Positions 1-7,724 of a stretch of DNA of 64,000 bases are shown here, piece after piece. The position numbers and the translations under genes were made by a program. Under the pieces are notes generated by a model. That model had not been told where the DNA came from. It made no database searches and saw nothing but the letters and a program-made list of their open reading frames with translations. The stretch is from Rhodovibrionaceae bacterium (lineage in GTDB: Bacteria > Pseudomonadota > Alphaproteobacteria > Kiloniellales > DSM-21159), in NCBI GenBank assembly GCA_028279885.1, contig JANQMX010000066.1:1-64000 (forward strand), read 5' to 3'. Within the stretch, counting starts at the first letter, position 1; every line of letters begins with the position of its first letter.

Positions 1-259
1 AAGCTCGAGCCGGGAACCACAGCGACCCCGAACCGCTCCAGAAGATAGAGAGCCAAGTCGGCGTCGGATTGAATTGTGCGCCCGTCGGGCGTCTCGGCCC
101 CCAGGAGGTTTCGGCACGACACAAAGACATAGAAAGCCCCGTCCGGGACGCCGCAGGTGAGACCCGGAGCGCGGCTCAGGCGGTCGCAAACGAGGTCGCG
201 ACGCGCCTCACAGCTTCTCATGCCGTGGACGGGCCCTTCCATCTGTCTAGCGAGGGCAG
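1..259 (-). pseudogene. Class I/II (aspartate-type) aminotransferase fragment
   Basis: The minus strand is open throughout and translates to the C-terminal half of a PLP-dependent class I/II aminotransferase. The segments RRDLVCDRLS, PDGAFYVF and VAVVPGSS match the conserved order seen in alphaproteobacterial aspartate aminotransferases. The N-terminal half, including the PLP lysine, is missing because similarity stops at about 259, where an IS630 remnant begins. The C-terminal end continues off the left edge of the window. It is therefore probably a disrupted gene, although a copy rejoined elsewhere cannot be excluded. The family call rests on motif recognition only. Confidence 0.7.
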
Positions 260-1053
260 ATGGCGGAGTTGGCCGAGGTCGTCGAGAGCGGTCCCGATCC
301 GGCCGTCGATGGCGTCGTCCGATGGCGGCGGGTCGACCTGAAGCGAGTGATCGAGGAGCGCTTCGAGGTGGTCTACAGCGAGCGGGCGATCTCCGGCCTG
401 CTCGCCCGGCTCGCCTTCTCCCAGATCAGCGGCGGCCCGCAGCGCCCTGCGCAGGATGAGCGAGTGATCGCGGCGTTCAAAAAAACTTCCCGTGCACACT
501 CGCCGCGCACATAGGCCACCTGCCCAAGGGCAAGCCGATCGAGGTGTGGTTTCAAGGCGAAGCTCGGCTCTGTCAGAAGAACGGCCGCGCACGCATTTGT
601 GCCAGGACCGGAACGCGCCCGCACCTGCCCGCCGACCAGCGCTATGAGAACGCCTACCTGTTCGGGGCGATCTGCCAGAGGCGCGGCAAGGGCGCCGCCC
701 TCATGTTGCCCAGAGTCGTCGCCTCGATGAAGCAATTACACCTCAAGGAGATCAGCCGCACCGTCGCCACCAAAGCCCGCGCCGTCGTCCTCATGGAACG
801 CGCCGGCTGGCACAAGACCGACAAGCTCACGGTCCCGAAGCACCTCACCATCATCCCGCTGCCGTCACGCCCACCGGCACTGAACACAGTCGAGAACATC
901 TGGCAGTACACGCGCCAGACCTGGCTCTCCAACCGCGGCTTCAACACCTACGACACTATCCTCAGTGCCGGCTACAATGCCTGGAACAGACTTATCCACC
1001 AGCCTTGGGTCATCATGTAGATCGGACTATGCGACTGGGCACATGAGTGCTGA
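260..1053 (+). pseudogene. IS630-family transposase remnant
   Basis: The 260-514 segment encodes the winged-HTH part of an IS630 transposase (RWRRVDLKRVIEERF), and 544-1020 encodes the DDE domain (ADQRYENAYLFGAIC, LNTVENIW). The two lie in different frames joined at a run of seven A at 479-485, a plausible -1 slippage site as in other two-frame IS elements. It is decayed in three ways. The first catalytic Asp of the WFQDEAR-type motif is Gly (WFQGEAR), the second Asp is Glu (MERAGWH), and an internal TAG at 1018 precedes the family's usual C-terminal residues, which continue to a stop at 1051. The 5' end of the transposase is missing, so it should be inactive. Confidence 0.8.
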
Positions 1054-1159
1054 TCAATGCAGGTTGGTATTAGTCATTGATTCTTGGTCGAACGCCGGCG
1101 GCAGGCTGTTGGCCCGCGTTGGCTGGTGTTTGACTTGGTTGGATGATTTTGGCTGGAAT

Positions 1160-1180
1160 TGGTTGCGGGGGCAGGATTTG
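1160..1180 (-). repeat. Left attachment site (tRNA-fMet 3'-end copy)
   Basis: These 21 bp are identical to 52758-52778, the 3' end (CCA, discriminator, acceptor strand and start of the T arm) of the tRNA-fMet-like gene at the right. The two direct copies enclose about 51.6 kb that includes a serine recombinase next to the right copy and a complete conjugation module. Similarity ends sharply after position 1180. This is the usual footprint of an element integrated into a tRNA 3' end. Chromosomal sequence lies to the left and element sequence to the right. Confidence 0.8.
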
Positions 1181-1485
1181 TATTTCATAGACTCACCCGT
1201 GCCGATGAGCTGATACCACTTAGATACCTTTCCATCTCAAGAGCTTAGCGGCACACTGCAATCGAATTTGGCCATGTCCGTGGATGTACTTATTCAAGGA
1301 ATATGGGATTTCGATCCTATACGTAGCCAACAGTACTGTTGAACCTATAGGGCCTCTAAGAACGAGATACTCAGCGGATTTAAGCAATGCTGCGAAGGGA
1401 GAATACCAGTTCGTTTTACCGAACTGGTAATTGTCTTAAATGGGGTCTGGGCGCTTGAAATAACATCCCGATTCCGGCTGCCCCA
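1181..1485. other. Gene-free left end of the element
   Basis: About 300 bases next to the left attachment site have lower GC than the neighbours and no convincing coding frame. The only notable structure is the inverted repeat at 1404-1429. I see no clear promoter or integrase-arm sites. Confidence 0.5.
1404..1429. repeat. 10-bp perfect inverted repeat
   Basis: TACCAGTTCG at 1404-1413 is followed by a 6-nt spacer and its exact complement at 1420-1429. It lies just beyond the 3' side of the minus-strand small-gene cluster. It could be a hairpin terminator without a T tract, or a dyad operator, or a recombinase or transfer site. The sequence alone does not decide. Confidence 0.6.
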
Positions 1486-1678
1486 TTAGCCCAGAAAATC
1501 GGATTTGAAAGTGCCTGTGTAGAGAGATGCATCAAAGACCGCCATGGCGAAGCTGGCCGGATCGCTGGCGATACAAGCTTCCCCCAGTAGATCTCGTTTT
1601 CAAAAGGGGGGGCTTCGACAATGTTGATGGAAAAAGAAACGGCGCCAGCGGTAGGAGGGCCGCGATAGCGCCGTTCAT
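1486..1678 (-). pseudogene. Possible frameshifted small membrane/secreted protein
   Basis: An ATG at 1678 preceded by GGTGG starts a short frame with a hydrophobic stretch (GAIAALLPLAPFLFP). After a C7-T4-A4 homopolymer tract near 1605, the more protein-like sequence continues in another frame (IASDPASFAMAVFDASLYTG) to a TAA at 1486. Joined, these would make a protein of about 63 residues with a signal sequence, next in line after the 39-aa peptide gene. No family is recognised. The shift may be a real mutation, a sequencing error, or simply chance. Confidence 0.25.
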
Positions 1679-1707
1679 GGGGCCACCAATGTGGTGACGG
1701 CGTGGGA

Positions 1708-1827
1708 TTAGCTCTTCTCGAGCACAGTCCCCTGGCCAGGACCAGCATTAGCGGGATTATCCATGGCCATTGGCATGATTGAACCCACACTAAGGGCAAT
1801 CGCCAGAACGAGAGCTAATTTTCTCAT
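1708..1827 (-). CDS. 39-aa secreted peptide, coupled to the upstream gene
   Basis: This short gene encodes 39 residues: a basic start (MRKL), a hydrophobic signal core (ALVLAIALSVGS), an alanine-rich possible cleavage region (NPANAG) and a short hydrophilic tail (PGQGTVLEKS). Its ATG overlaps the stop of the 226-aa gene as ATGA and is preceded by a strong AGGAG ribosome site, so the two are probably translationally coupled. The expected product is a small exported peptide of 10 to 15 residues after cleavage. No family is recognised. A signalling peptide, a small toxin or a periplasmic helper are all possible. The coupled start and clean signal sequence make it likely to be a real gene. Confidence 0.65.
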   Translation of the reverse strand: MRKLALVLAIALSVGSIMPMAMDNPANAGPGQGTVLEKS

Positions 1828-2504
1828 TGCTCATCTCCTTTCCTAGGATCGATTTCGGTTTCGGCGAGGATCGGCATGTAAACGTCCTTATAGAAGGCCT
1901 CGCCCACAGCACCGATAGTGATGTCATATCCTTGATCGCAGCGCGCCGACAGCAGCCCGAGCGGGCAAAGACCAGGCAGACACTTGTCTCGCACCCGCAC
2001 ATTATTTGTGCCGGGGCTGTAGCAGTAGAACTCTGCCAGGTCGGACAGCGACATGCTGCCACCAGCGACCCGGTGGGCCATGAGCTGGTTGATAAGCGCT
2101 GGTGACGTGGCCTCGGTGACCAACTTCACCAGCCTTTCATCGGGGTAGGAGAGCACGCCGCGGCCCGCCAGCCCCATCAAAAAGTGCAGCACGCCGTGTT
2201 CATAGGTCCGATCTCGGAGCTGCTTGCGCCGAGTTTCGAGAAGAACCTCTCTCTTCCAATCCTCCGACACGACCTCAGCGACGGGGCGGGTCTCCGGCCA
2301 CCAAGGCTTGCCACGCTCCAAAGCTCCCGTTGCCGAGAAACTTTCGGTGTTGTTCCTCATCCAGGTGAGAGTCTCCTCCACCTGCTCGTTGATCTGATCA
2401 AGAACGGTGGCGTGCTTGAAGTATTGGCGCGCGGTATCGATGATTTCCTGCACGCGCTCCCCTTGGGTCTTCTCAGTTGTCTCAACCACTGCCACATTTG
2501 CCAT
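1824..2504 (-). CDS. Hypothetical protein, 226 aa, no recognised family
   Basis: This encodes a mixed-composition soluble protein with no signal peptide or membrane segment. The N-terminal third is helical and charged (RVQEIIDTARQYFKHATVLDQINEQVEETLTWM). The middle holds GVLHFLMGLAGRGVLSYPDERL, and a later part has four cysteines close together (FYCYS, KCLPGLCPLG). I chose the ATG at 2504 over the GTG at 2513 because GGTGAG stands at a suitable distance before it. The stop overlaps the start of the 39-aa secreted peptide, so the two probably work together. No function can be named. Confidence 0.7.
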   Translation of the reverse strand: MANVAVVETTEKTQGERVQEIIDTARQYFKHATVLDQINEQVEETLTWMRNNTESFSATGALERGKPWWPETRPVAEVVSEDWKREVLLETRRKQLRDRTYEHGVLHFLMGLAGRGVLSYPDERLVKLVTEATSPALINQLMAHRVAGGSMSLSDLAEFYCYSPGTNNVRVRDKCLPGLCPLGLLSARCDQGYDITIGAVGEAFYKDVYMPILAETEIDPRKGDEQ

Positions 2505-2727
2505 GAAGCTCACCGTTTGTTGTTATTGGCCGAGATCAGGTAGGTGCTGTTAACCTTAATTACTACTACCTGCGAGGTACCCCCTCTCAGGTGCCCCAGC
2601 TCAGGGGGCGGCAAAAAGCCCGTATCTTCAATGAATTAATGCGATTTTCCAGTTTCTGCGACCGTCGCCATACATCAGGCGCTGCCTGGTGAATGGAAGC
2701 AACAGCGATCTTTGAAAGAAACGCATT

Positions 2728-3045
2728 ATGTTGAAGCTGAAGCAGAAGTTGCAGCCCATGGCCTCTCCGGCCAGCGTCGATGTCCAACTCCTGGTCATCA
2801 ACAACTCCTCTAAGACGGTCAAGTCTGGCGGCAAGTGGGCTGTCAAGGATGAGGACACCGAGACCGTGCGCGAAGCGCGTTTCGGCACCATCCCGCCCGG
2901 CGGTTCGCAGGAGCGCTACGTCAACCTGCCCACGGGCGTGGAATGGGGCATCTTTCGCTTCGAGGCGGAGGATGGCTCGCGAACCTGGGCCGCGCCTCAC
3001 GGCGGTAACAATACGGAGGCCTACAAGCTGGAGCTTGACGATTAG
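2728..3045 (+). CDS. Small hypothetical protein, 105 aa
   Basis: The sequence reads as a compact beta-rich domain without signal peptide. From residue 18 it contains VQLLVINNSSKTVKSGGKW, and it ends with an acidic tail (YKLELDD). The start at 2728 lacks a strong ribosome site and an ATG at 2758 (MASPASVDVQ) is a possible alternative. A rho-independent terminator follows 20 bases after the stop. It faces away from the 226-aa gene across a 220-bp divergent promoter region. No family recognised. Confidence 0.6.
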   Translation: MLKLKQKLQPMASPASVDVQLLVINNSSKTVKSGGKWAVKDEDTETVREARFGTIPPGGSQERYVNLPTGVEWGIFRFEAEDGSRTWAAPHGGNNTEAYKLELDD

Positions 3046-3065
3046 GCCGCTTCAGTCCGCAACGG

Positions 3066-3092
3066 AAGGGCCCCTTCGGGGGCTCTTCTTTT
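3066..3092 (+). terminator. Rho-independent terminator
   Basis: A GC-rich stem AGGGCCCC pairs with GGGGGCTCT around a TTC loop and is followed by a T-rich tail (TCTTCTTTT). It ends the transcript of the 105-aa gene. Confidence 0.8.
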
Positions 3093-3237
3093 GTATGGGC
3101 TCCGACGTACCTTAGAGGTAGGGCCTTACAGCACCTGCTCTCCTGCAATGCACCCCCATGAGACCAATTTTCTATCTTCACGGCACTAAAGAGATCGCCT
3201 CGATGGTCAGGCGATAGGATTGAGATGGAGGTAGAGA

Positions 3238-3480
3238 ATGTCTGGTTTGAAGAAGTTTGTGAGCCCCGCGATGCTCGCGGTTGCGATCAGCTTTGCTGCC
3301 GTGACCAACTACGCCGAAGCGGATTTGAACAACCGCACGCACTATCGTTGCTGGGATAACACGCTCCGTGTCTCTCATGGCGGATGGGTTAGCTATCGTA
3401 ACATGGCGGAAGACAACTGCCGTCGCGCTCGCCAGTCCTACCCTAACAACCAAATGTGGGTAGAGTCAGAGCAGTACTAG
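3238..3480 (+). CDS. Small secreted protein, 80 aa
   Basis: A signal peptide (residues 1-28: basic MSGLKK, hydrophobic AMLAVAISFAAV, cleavage after AEA) is followed by a mature part of about 52 residues rich in Asn, Arg and aromatic residues with two cysteines (Cys39 and Cys61), which could form a disulfide in the periplasm. GGAGG lies seven bases before the ATG. A terminator follows at 3529. It is one of several small exported products in this left segment of the element. No family is recognised. Confidence 0.7.
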   Translation: MSGLKKFVSPAMLAVAISFAAVTNYAEADLNNRTHYRCWDNTLRVSHGGWVSYRNMAEDNCRRARQSYPNNQMWVESEQY

Positions 3481-3528
3481 GTGCCGCGAGGCCCGCGATT
3501 GGGCAGACAGCTAGCAACGGTACAAGAG

Positions 3529-3563
3529 GAAGGGCAGGGAAGAGATTCCCCGCCCTTCGCTTT
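3529..3563 (+). terminator. Terminator-like hairpin
   Basis: GAAGGGCAGGGAA (3529-3541) pairs with TTCCCCGCCCTTC (3546-3558) with one mismatch and a 4-nt loop, followed by GCTTTA. It lies 48 bases after the 80-aa secreted protein gene and would end its transcript. Confidence 0.7.
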
Positions 3564-3794
3564 ATGAAGGGGGACAAATTAAAATTCTTACCTACCGGCC
3601 AAAATCTCGCGGACCGAAACGCCGTTGCCGAAGACCGAGAAGGTACCCGCATTTTGGGGTATTGGTAAGTCTGTTAAACGGTGTCTGAGCACTTGAGATC
3701 AGGCTCCGTTTTGACGGCTGATTGGGTCAGTCTTCCCGCGTTTTAAAACGGAACTGTTGTTGCAGCAACTGGCAGTCGTGGCGATTCAAACGTG

Positions 3795-4106
3795 ATGCGA
3801 AACACTTCCACATTTCTTACCGCTATCGGTTTGGTGTTCAGCTGGTCCGTCTTAGTTCTCGCGCAAGAGGCTGAGCCTGAATTGACTGGCAAGCCAGTGT
3901 TACTGCGCTACGGACCGGGTTTTGACGTGCTGTCGGCCATGGTCATTCGGGATAATCTGATCGACAACGGCTGTCCGGCGACAGTAACTGAGGAGCGTGG
4001 CCTGCCGAAACGAGTGACAGTTGAGATCGACGGTGTGGTTTATGGCCGCTATGAATCTGCAGGGTCTGCTGGCCATGTGGCGTTGACCTTGTGCAATGCT
4101 GAATAG
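3795..4106 (+). CDS. Small secreted protein, 103 aa
   Basis: The N terminus is a signal peptide (FLTAIGLVFSWSVLVLAQ, likely cleaved after residue 24). The mature part of about 80 residues is acidic and has two cysteines (Cys54 in DNGCPATV and Cys100 near the C terminus). I chose the ATG at 3795; a GTG directly before it is the alternative. It is a third small secreted or signal-bearing product in the segment 1181-5122. No domain is recognised. Confidence 0.65.
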   Translation: MRNTSTFLTAIGLVFSWSVLVLAQEAEPELTGKPVLLRYGPGFDVLSAMVIRDNLIDNGCPATVTEERGLPKRVTVEIDGVVYGRYESAGSAGHVALTLCNAE

Positions 4107-4235
4107 GCTGACAGCGACCTCTTTGGCATTGCTGATGGGTGATTACGCAGTTGTTCAGGACTTCGCGCAGCGAGAATGGCCATTGCACTGCTGAAAACTT
4201 CCACAACAACTGTTACTGCTCAAACGAGACTGGAT

Positions 4236-4643
4236 TCACCGTTTCCGCCCGCCGCTTCTGTCCTTCTTCAGCACAAAATCCCGCGCCCGTTCCCGATGAT
4301 CATCCGGGATGTGGCGCGCAAGATCGCGAGAGTCATGCAGCACCCGGCTGATGGCCACTTCGTTATCGTGGGGCAGAAAATACAGGATGAAGTGCCGAGG
4401 CGATTTTATCTTCGATGCGGCCCGCTCGCGGCTCAGCGCGCTATGATAGCTTCTGATGTTCGCGCCGATCTCCGGGCGTTCCCGGCTACCGGGCCGATAA
4501 GGATCTTCCCAGACATCTCGGATGGCCTGTTTCAGCAGCGCATCGTAGGCATCGGCCCCGGTGCGGCCATAGCGGTCGATGGTGTATCTTCGGATGCCGG
4601 TCAGATCGGAACGCGCCGGATGGGTGATCGAGAGTTTGCGCAT
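4236..4643 (-). CDS. parE: ParE-family toxin (RelE/ParE superfamily)
   Basis: This is a 135-aa protein with the ParE-type N-terminal pattern (ITHPARSDLTGIRRYTIDRYG), a middle RPGSRERPEIG segment and the conserved C-terminal strands (HFILYFLPHDNEVAISRVLHDSRDLARHI). ParE toxins poison DNA gyrase; related RelE-type toxins cut mRNA, so the target is by family only. It is slightly longer than most ParE proteins because of a basic tail (KKDRSGGRKR). It lies 17 bases after the antitoxin gene on the same strand, the standard antitoxin-toxin order. It would stabilise the element. Confidence 0.85.
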   Translation of the reverse strand: MRKLSITHPARSDLTGIRRYTIDRYGRTGADAYDALLKQAIRDVWEDPYRPGSRERPEIGANIRSYHSALSRERAASKIKSPRHFILYFLPHDNEVAISRVLHDSRDLARHIPDDHRERARDFVLKKDRSGGRKR

Positions 4644-4660
4644 GAGTCACCCGGCATCGC

Positions 4661-4939
4661 TCAGGTCTTGCCGGCGTCCTCCGCCATGTCGTCGAAGAAG
4701 CGATCGAGCGCTTCATCGTTCGCAATGGATGTATAGTCGCCACGCTCATAGGCGTCTTGACCGGCCTTCGCGTCGCGTCTCAGCGCTTCGAGCCTGGCCT
4801 CATCCTCGCGTTCCTGGCGCTCCAGCAGATGCAAAGCGGCGCGCACGGCCTCACTGACGTTTTTAAAGCGCCCGTCTTCGATCTGTTGGGTCAGAAAGCG
4901 ATCATAGTGATCGGTCAGATTGACGTTGCGTGTCGGCAT
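4661..4939 (-). CDS. parD: ParD-family antitoxin (CopG/RHH)
   Basis: This 92-aa protein begins MPTRNVNLTDHYDRFL and continues GRFKNVSEAVRAALHLLE, the ribbon-helix-helix pattern of type II ParD antitoxins, then an acidic C-terminal arm (DRFFDDMAEDAGKT) that would wrap the toxin. I chose the ATG at 4939 because it starts exactly at the conserved N terminus; the frame is open upstream to 5002. It is probably autoregulated with ParE. The pair is the last gene unit before the tRNA-end fragments at 5123-5262. Confidence 0.85.
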   Translation of the reverse strand: MPTRNVNLTDHYDRFLTQQIEDGRFKNVSEAVRAALHLLERQEREDEARLEALRRDAKAGQDAYERGDYTSIANDEALDRFFDDMAEDAGKT

Positions 4940-5122
4940 GAGCTTGGACTCCTTTGCAATCATAGGATAGCAAGACGAGCCGAAATTGTCAATTTTTGCC
5001 AATAGTCATCACGCCGTCAAAGCGGAAGTCGTCGGGATGATCGAGCAACCTAACGGACCGCCCCTCACGCAATGGAGATAGGGACTCTCAGGCAATGTGA
5101 GGAACACACCTAACAACAGTGT

Positions 5123-5153
5123 TGGTTGCGGGGTGATTTGAACCTACGAACCT
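5123..5153 (-). repeat. Degenerate tRNA-fMet 3'-end fragment
   Basis: The first 11 bases are identical to the element's attachment repeat. After a 3-base deletion the match resumes through GATTTGAACCT, the T-arm sequence. No anticodon arm follows, so this is a remnant of a tRNA end rather than a gene. It probably marks a former integration boundary. Confidence 0.6.
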
Positions 5154-5204
5154 AAGCCGCTGATTTTATTGGAGCAGAGATCGGCGGGTTTGCCGATGCA
5201 AACG

Positions 5205-5240
5205 AAAGCCCCGTAACATACTGACGTTACGAGGCTTTTT
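5205..5240. terminator. Strong hairpin terminator
   Basis: AAAGCCCCGTAAC pairs with GTTACGAGGCTTT with one mismatch, with T tracts on both strands. On the minus strand it stands just after the tRNA-end fragment at 5250-5262, the same position that the minus-strand terminator at 52701-52727 has after the tRNA-like gene at 52758. The terminator may therefore belong to a former tRNA locus or element end. Confidence 0.75.
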
Positions 5241-5249
5241 CTGGTGGTT

Positions 5250-5270
5250 TGGTTGCGGGGGCCCGCAACC
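5250..5270. repeat. Attachment-site fragment forming a palindrome
   Basis: Thirteen bases (5250-5262) repeat the tRNA-fMet 3' end. The sequence 5251-5270 is itself a near-perfect palindrome: GGTTGCGGG, two bases, then CCCGCAACC. It looks like a rearranged attachment site in which a half-site met an inverted copy of itself. Confidence 0.6.
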
Positions 5271-5503
5271 GTCGTCAGCAGCAGGGCCTCTTCCAAACAG
5301 CGGCATGAGGAGCCAAGCCGGTCGAATGAAAGCGCCTGAGTAGGCCCGTTTGCCCAGGAACGGTCATTGGTGAAGGGGGCTCCAACGACCAGGTCGAGCA
5401 CTAACTGGTGCAGCACTCACCGATCACCATCGCCGCAAACACCGCATTGCGGACGTCAGATTGACAAGCCGAGTTCACCAAAGGCGGACCAGCCGCTGAT
5501 TCT

Positions 5504-6151
5504 ATGAGCAGGTATCGAGTAGTGTGGTCATGTTACGGCACAGTAGACAAAGGGCAAACGGTGAATTGGGATCGCATAAACGTCTGGACGAACACCCTCT
5601 ATACGTTGGTCCACTCACTGAGCATCGCCAGGGAGCAAAGCTTCGGCGACCTCGATACTCTCGCGGATCGGATCAGGGAAGCCGAAACCTGGCTTCCTAC
5701 TGGATGGTCATACAACTCGGCCTTGGCAGCTCAACCCATGGGCCGGAAGAAGGTCACGTACCGGCGCGACCCAAACAAGCATTTCGAGAGCATTGTCGCC
5801 CAGGTTCTTCAGATGTTGATCCAGGATCTAGTCGTCATCCTCGACGGCATGATGGACGACATTCTGGCCGCCCGCAATGAGACTGCCGGGCAATTCCCTC
5901 AATCGAAAGTCGAGAAGCTGGCGACGCATCTAGACCCGAAATACGAGTGGGCCAAGCATGGCTGCCTAGAGCTGATCGCTGTCCGCAACGTCATGTGCCA
6001 CGCCGGTGGGTGCTGGAACAAAAGATCAATCCGGATCGTTAGTAACTTCGTCAATCCGCCTCCGAAACAGGGCGACCAGCTCCGGCTAGGCTTCATGCAG
6101 CTGTTCCAGTTCCGAAACGCAATCCGGACGTTCCTCAACGATGTGAAATAG
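5504..6151 (+). CDS. HEPN-like protein, 215 aa
   Basis: The most telling feature is RNVMCHAGG at residues 161-169, which fits the RNxxxH (Rx4-6H) catalytic motif of HEPN ribonucleases, in a helical context (EWAKHGCLELIAVRNVMCH) as expected for the second active-site helix. The rest is mostly helical and soluble with no other known domain. HEPN proteins with an intact motif often cut RNA in toxin-antitoxin or abortive-infection systems. It is the first gene of the plus-strand defence run and has no obvious antitoxin partner next to it. The family is inferred from the motif, not from an alignment. Confidence 0.6.
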   Translation: MSRYRVVWSCYGTVDKGQTVNWDRINVWTNTLYTLVHSLSIAREQSFGDLDTLADRIREAETWLPTGWSYNSALAAQPMGRKKVTYRRDPNKHFESIVAQVLQMLIQDLVVILDGMMDDILAARNETAGQFPQSKVEKLATHLDPKYEWAKHGCLELIAVRNVMCHAGGCWNKRSIRIVSNFVNPPPKQGDQLRLGFMQLFQFRNAIRTFLNDVK

Positions 6152-6273
6152 ACGGGGCTGGGAGAAATTCCGGGTGGCAGCTTGCGAACTTTGCGGACAT
6201 TCACAAAGCCACCGGTCCAATCGCGGCCGACGGAATCCTTCCGACGGCAGCCCCATAGTACTAGATTTGAGCC

Positions 6274-7641
6274 ATGTTAGCTCTAGCCTCGACCCGTATT
6301 CATCCGCTGACCGAAGAAGTCTTCGACGACATCATCGAGGCCGCCGGCGGATACAGAGCTCACCCCGATCACGATCGCCGTCCGAAACGTGGTGCGGACT
6401 ATATCCTCGGCGACGCCGTGATCGAGCTCAAGATTCTGGACGATGAAGGCCTTGCTAAGCCGGAACGGCAAAAGAAGCTCGCCGAGCTATTCACGTCACT
6501 CAACCCCGGCAAGCCGGTTCACGTACTCGACCGTGAGCTTCTCAATGATGCTGGGCGTCGCGCATACGACCGAGCGTTGGAGGGCCCGATCAAGCGCGCG
6601 GTCAAGAGCGCGAGGGGCCAACTCGCTCAGTCTCGGATTGAATACCGGCATACTGCGCGATCGATTCTAACGATCGTCAACAACGGCAATACTGCGCTCG
6701 ACCATGACGAGATCGTCCAACTAGTCTCGCGCCGCGCCAGAAATGATACGGACAAGATCGACGGGGTAATCGTCGCCGGCGCCTACCTCCATAGCGACGG
6801 CTTCGACACCTTTGCCCTCTGGCCGATCAACTACATCCCTATCCATCTCGATGTCGACTTCCCAGAATATGAGGCGGTGCGGAAAGCTTTCGGCGGATAC
6901 GCGGAACGTTCAATGACCGAAGCCATCATCGAGGGATCCTCTGATGCCATGACAAAAGGGCCCGTCTTAGACACCGGCTTCGACTTCAACGGCATGACGT
7001 TTGTAAAGCCAGCACCACCCCTTGGACGCAAGTCCGACTTCTATATCAATGGAAGGCCCCGGCTGAACAGCACTGGCATTGAGACAAGCCCACCCGTCGG
7101 CGTGATTTTTCCCGAGTTGAATCGTGCGGAATGGACTAAGTTCCGCGAGTTTCTCCCCCACGAACCAAGCCTCGGTGGCAGCTATCAAGACTGGCTCAAG
7201 GAGCGCGAACACGCCTTAACACAGGGCACGCCACTTCAGCCGCTTGTACCTGTTCCAATCACACTAGACGGTTGGCTTGCCTCACTCGGCAATCAAATGC
7301 CGGAAGGGGCGTTCCATTCAATCTGCGCCTTCACCACCGACGAGTTTCAGAAAAGGGTTACGGACCTAATCGACGGCGTACGAGACGTTGACAAAGCTGC
7401 TGTGGTGCCAAACAGATTTGTTCTCGCTTGGACGGAGGAGATCGGGCAGGACGAGGCCAACGATGTGTCCCAAGTCCTGCTCGTAGAGCAAACGCCAAGT
7501 TCGGAGCCGCGTACTACCTTTCTGGTGCGGCATGCACGCATTTTCCATCGTCATGCCTGCACCCTCGGCGCAGCCTACGCGATAAAGCATGGCGTGAGTG
7601 CTCTGCTTTGGAAGAAGGATATGACGTACGCTTGGGCTTGA
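6274..7641 (+). CDS. PD-(D/E)XK nuclease-like protein, 455 aa
   Basis: The N-terminal region shows RGADYILGDAVIELK, with Asp42, Glu51 and Lys53 spaced like the D-ExK core of PD-(D/E)XK nucleases. A second domain follows with no recognised match, containing NNGNTALDHDEIVQLV and later a hydrophobic/aromatic segment (FDTFALWPINYIPIHL). There is no membrane segment. Given its position in the defence run it may restrict or sense foreign nucleic acid, but the substrate is unknown. Confidence 0.55.
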   Translation: MLALASTRIHPLTEEVFDDIIEAAGGYRAHPDHDRRPKRGADYILGDAVIELKILDDEGLAKPERQKKLAELFTSLNPGKPVHVLDRELLNDAGRRAYDRALEGPIKRAVKSARGQLAQSRIEYRHTARSILTIVNNGNTALDHDEIVQLVSRRARNDTDKIDGVIVAGAYLHSDGFDTFALWPINYIPIHLDVDFPEYEAVRKAFGGYAERSMTEAIIEGSSDAMTKGPVLDTGFDFNGMTFVKPAPPLGRKSDFYINGRPRLNSTGIETSPPVGVIFPELNRAEWTKFREFLPHEPSLGGSYQDWLKEREHALTQGTPLQPLVPVPITLDGWLASLGNQMPEGAFHSICAFTTDEFQKRVTDLIDGVRDVDKAAVVPNRFVLAWTEEIGQDEANDVSQVLLVEQTPSSEPRTTFLVRHARIFHRHACTLGAAYAIKHGVSALLWKKDMTYAWA

Positions 7642-7724
7642 TACAGCGCGCGGTTAGCTGACATAGAGGCTACGTCGCGCTTTATCTCTCAAAGACGTGC
7701 AAACAGCGCTAAGAGGGTAATGCG

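Larger units (their letters stand above)
5003..5503. other. Junction region with tRNA-end fragments, no gene
   Basis: These 500 bases hold no convincing gene. They contain two partial copies of the tRNA-fMet 3' end (5123-5153 and 5250-5262) and a strong hairpin terminator (5205-5240). The remainder (5271-5503) has no recognisable feature besides the leader of the HEPN gene. The arrangement looks like an old boundary between two tandem elements. Confidence 0.6.

Noticed and set aside
260-1053. Functional IS630 using programmed frameshifting
   Set aside because: The A7 run could allow slippage, but two of three catalytic acidic residues are changed and the 5' end is missing.
1416-1799. Minus-strand open frame of 127 residues
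   Set aside because: It overlaps the better supported 39-aa peptide gene in another frame, is rich in Pro, Trp and Arg, and shows no start signal or domain.
5123-5262. A second complete tRNA gene
   Set aside because: Only T-arm and acceptor 3' sequences are present; no anticodon arm or 5' acceptor strand follows.
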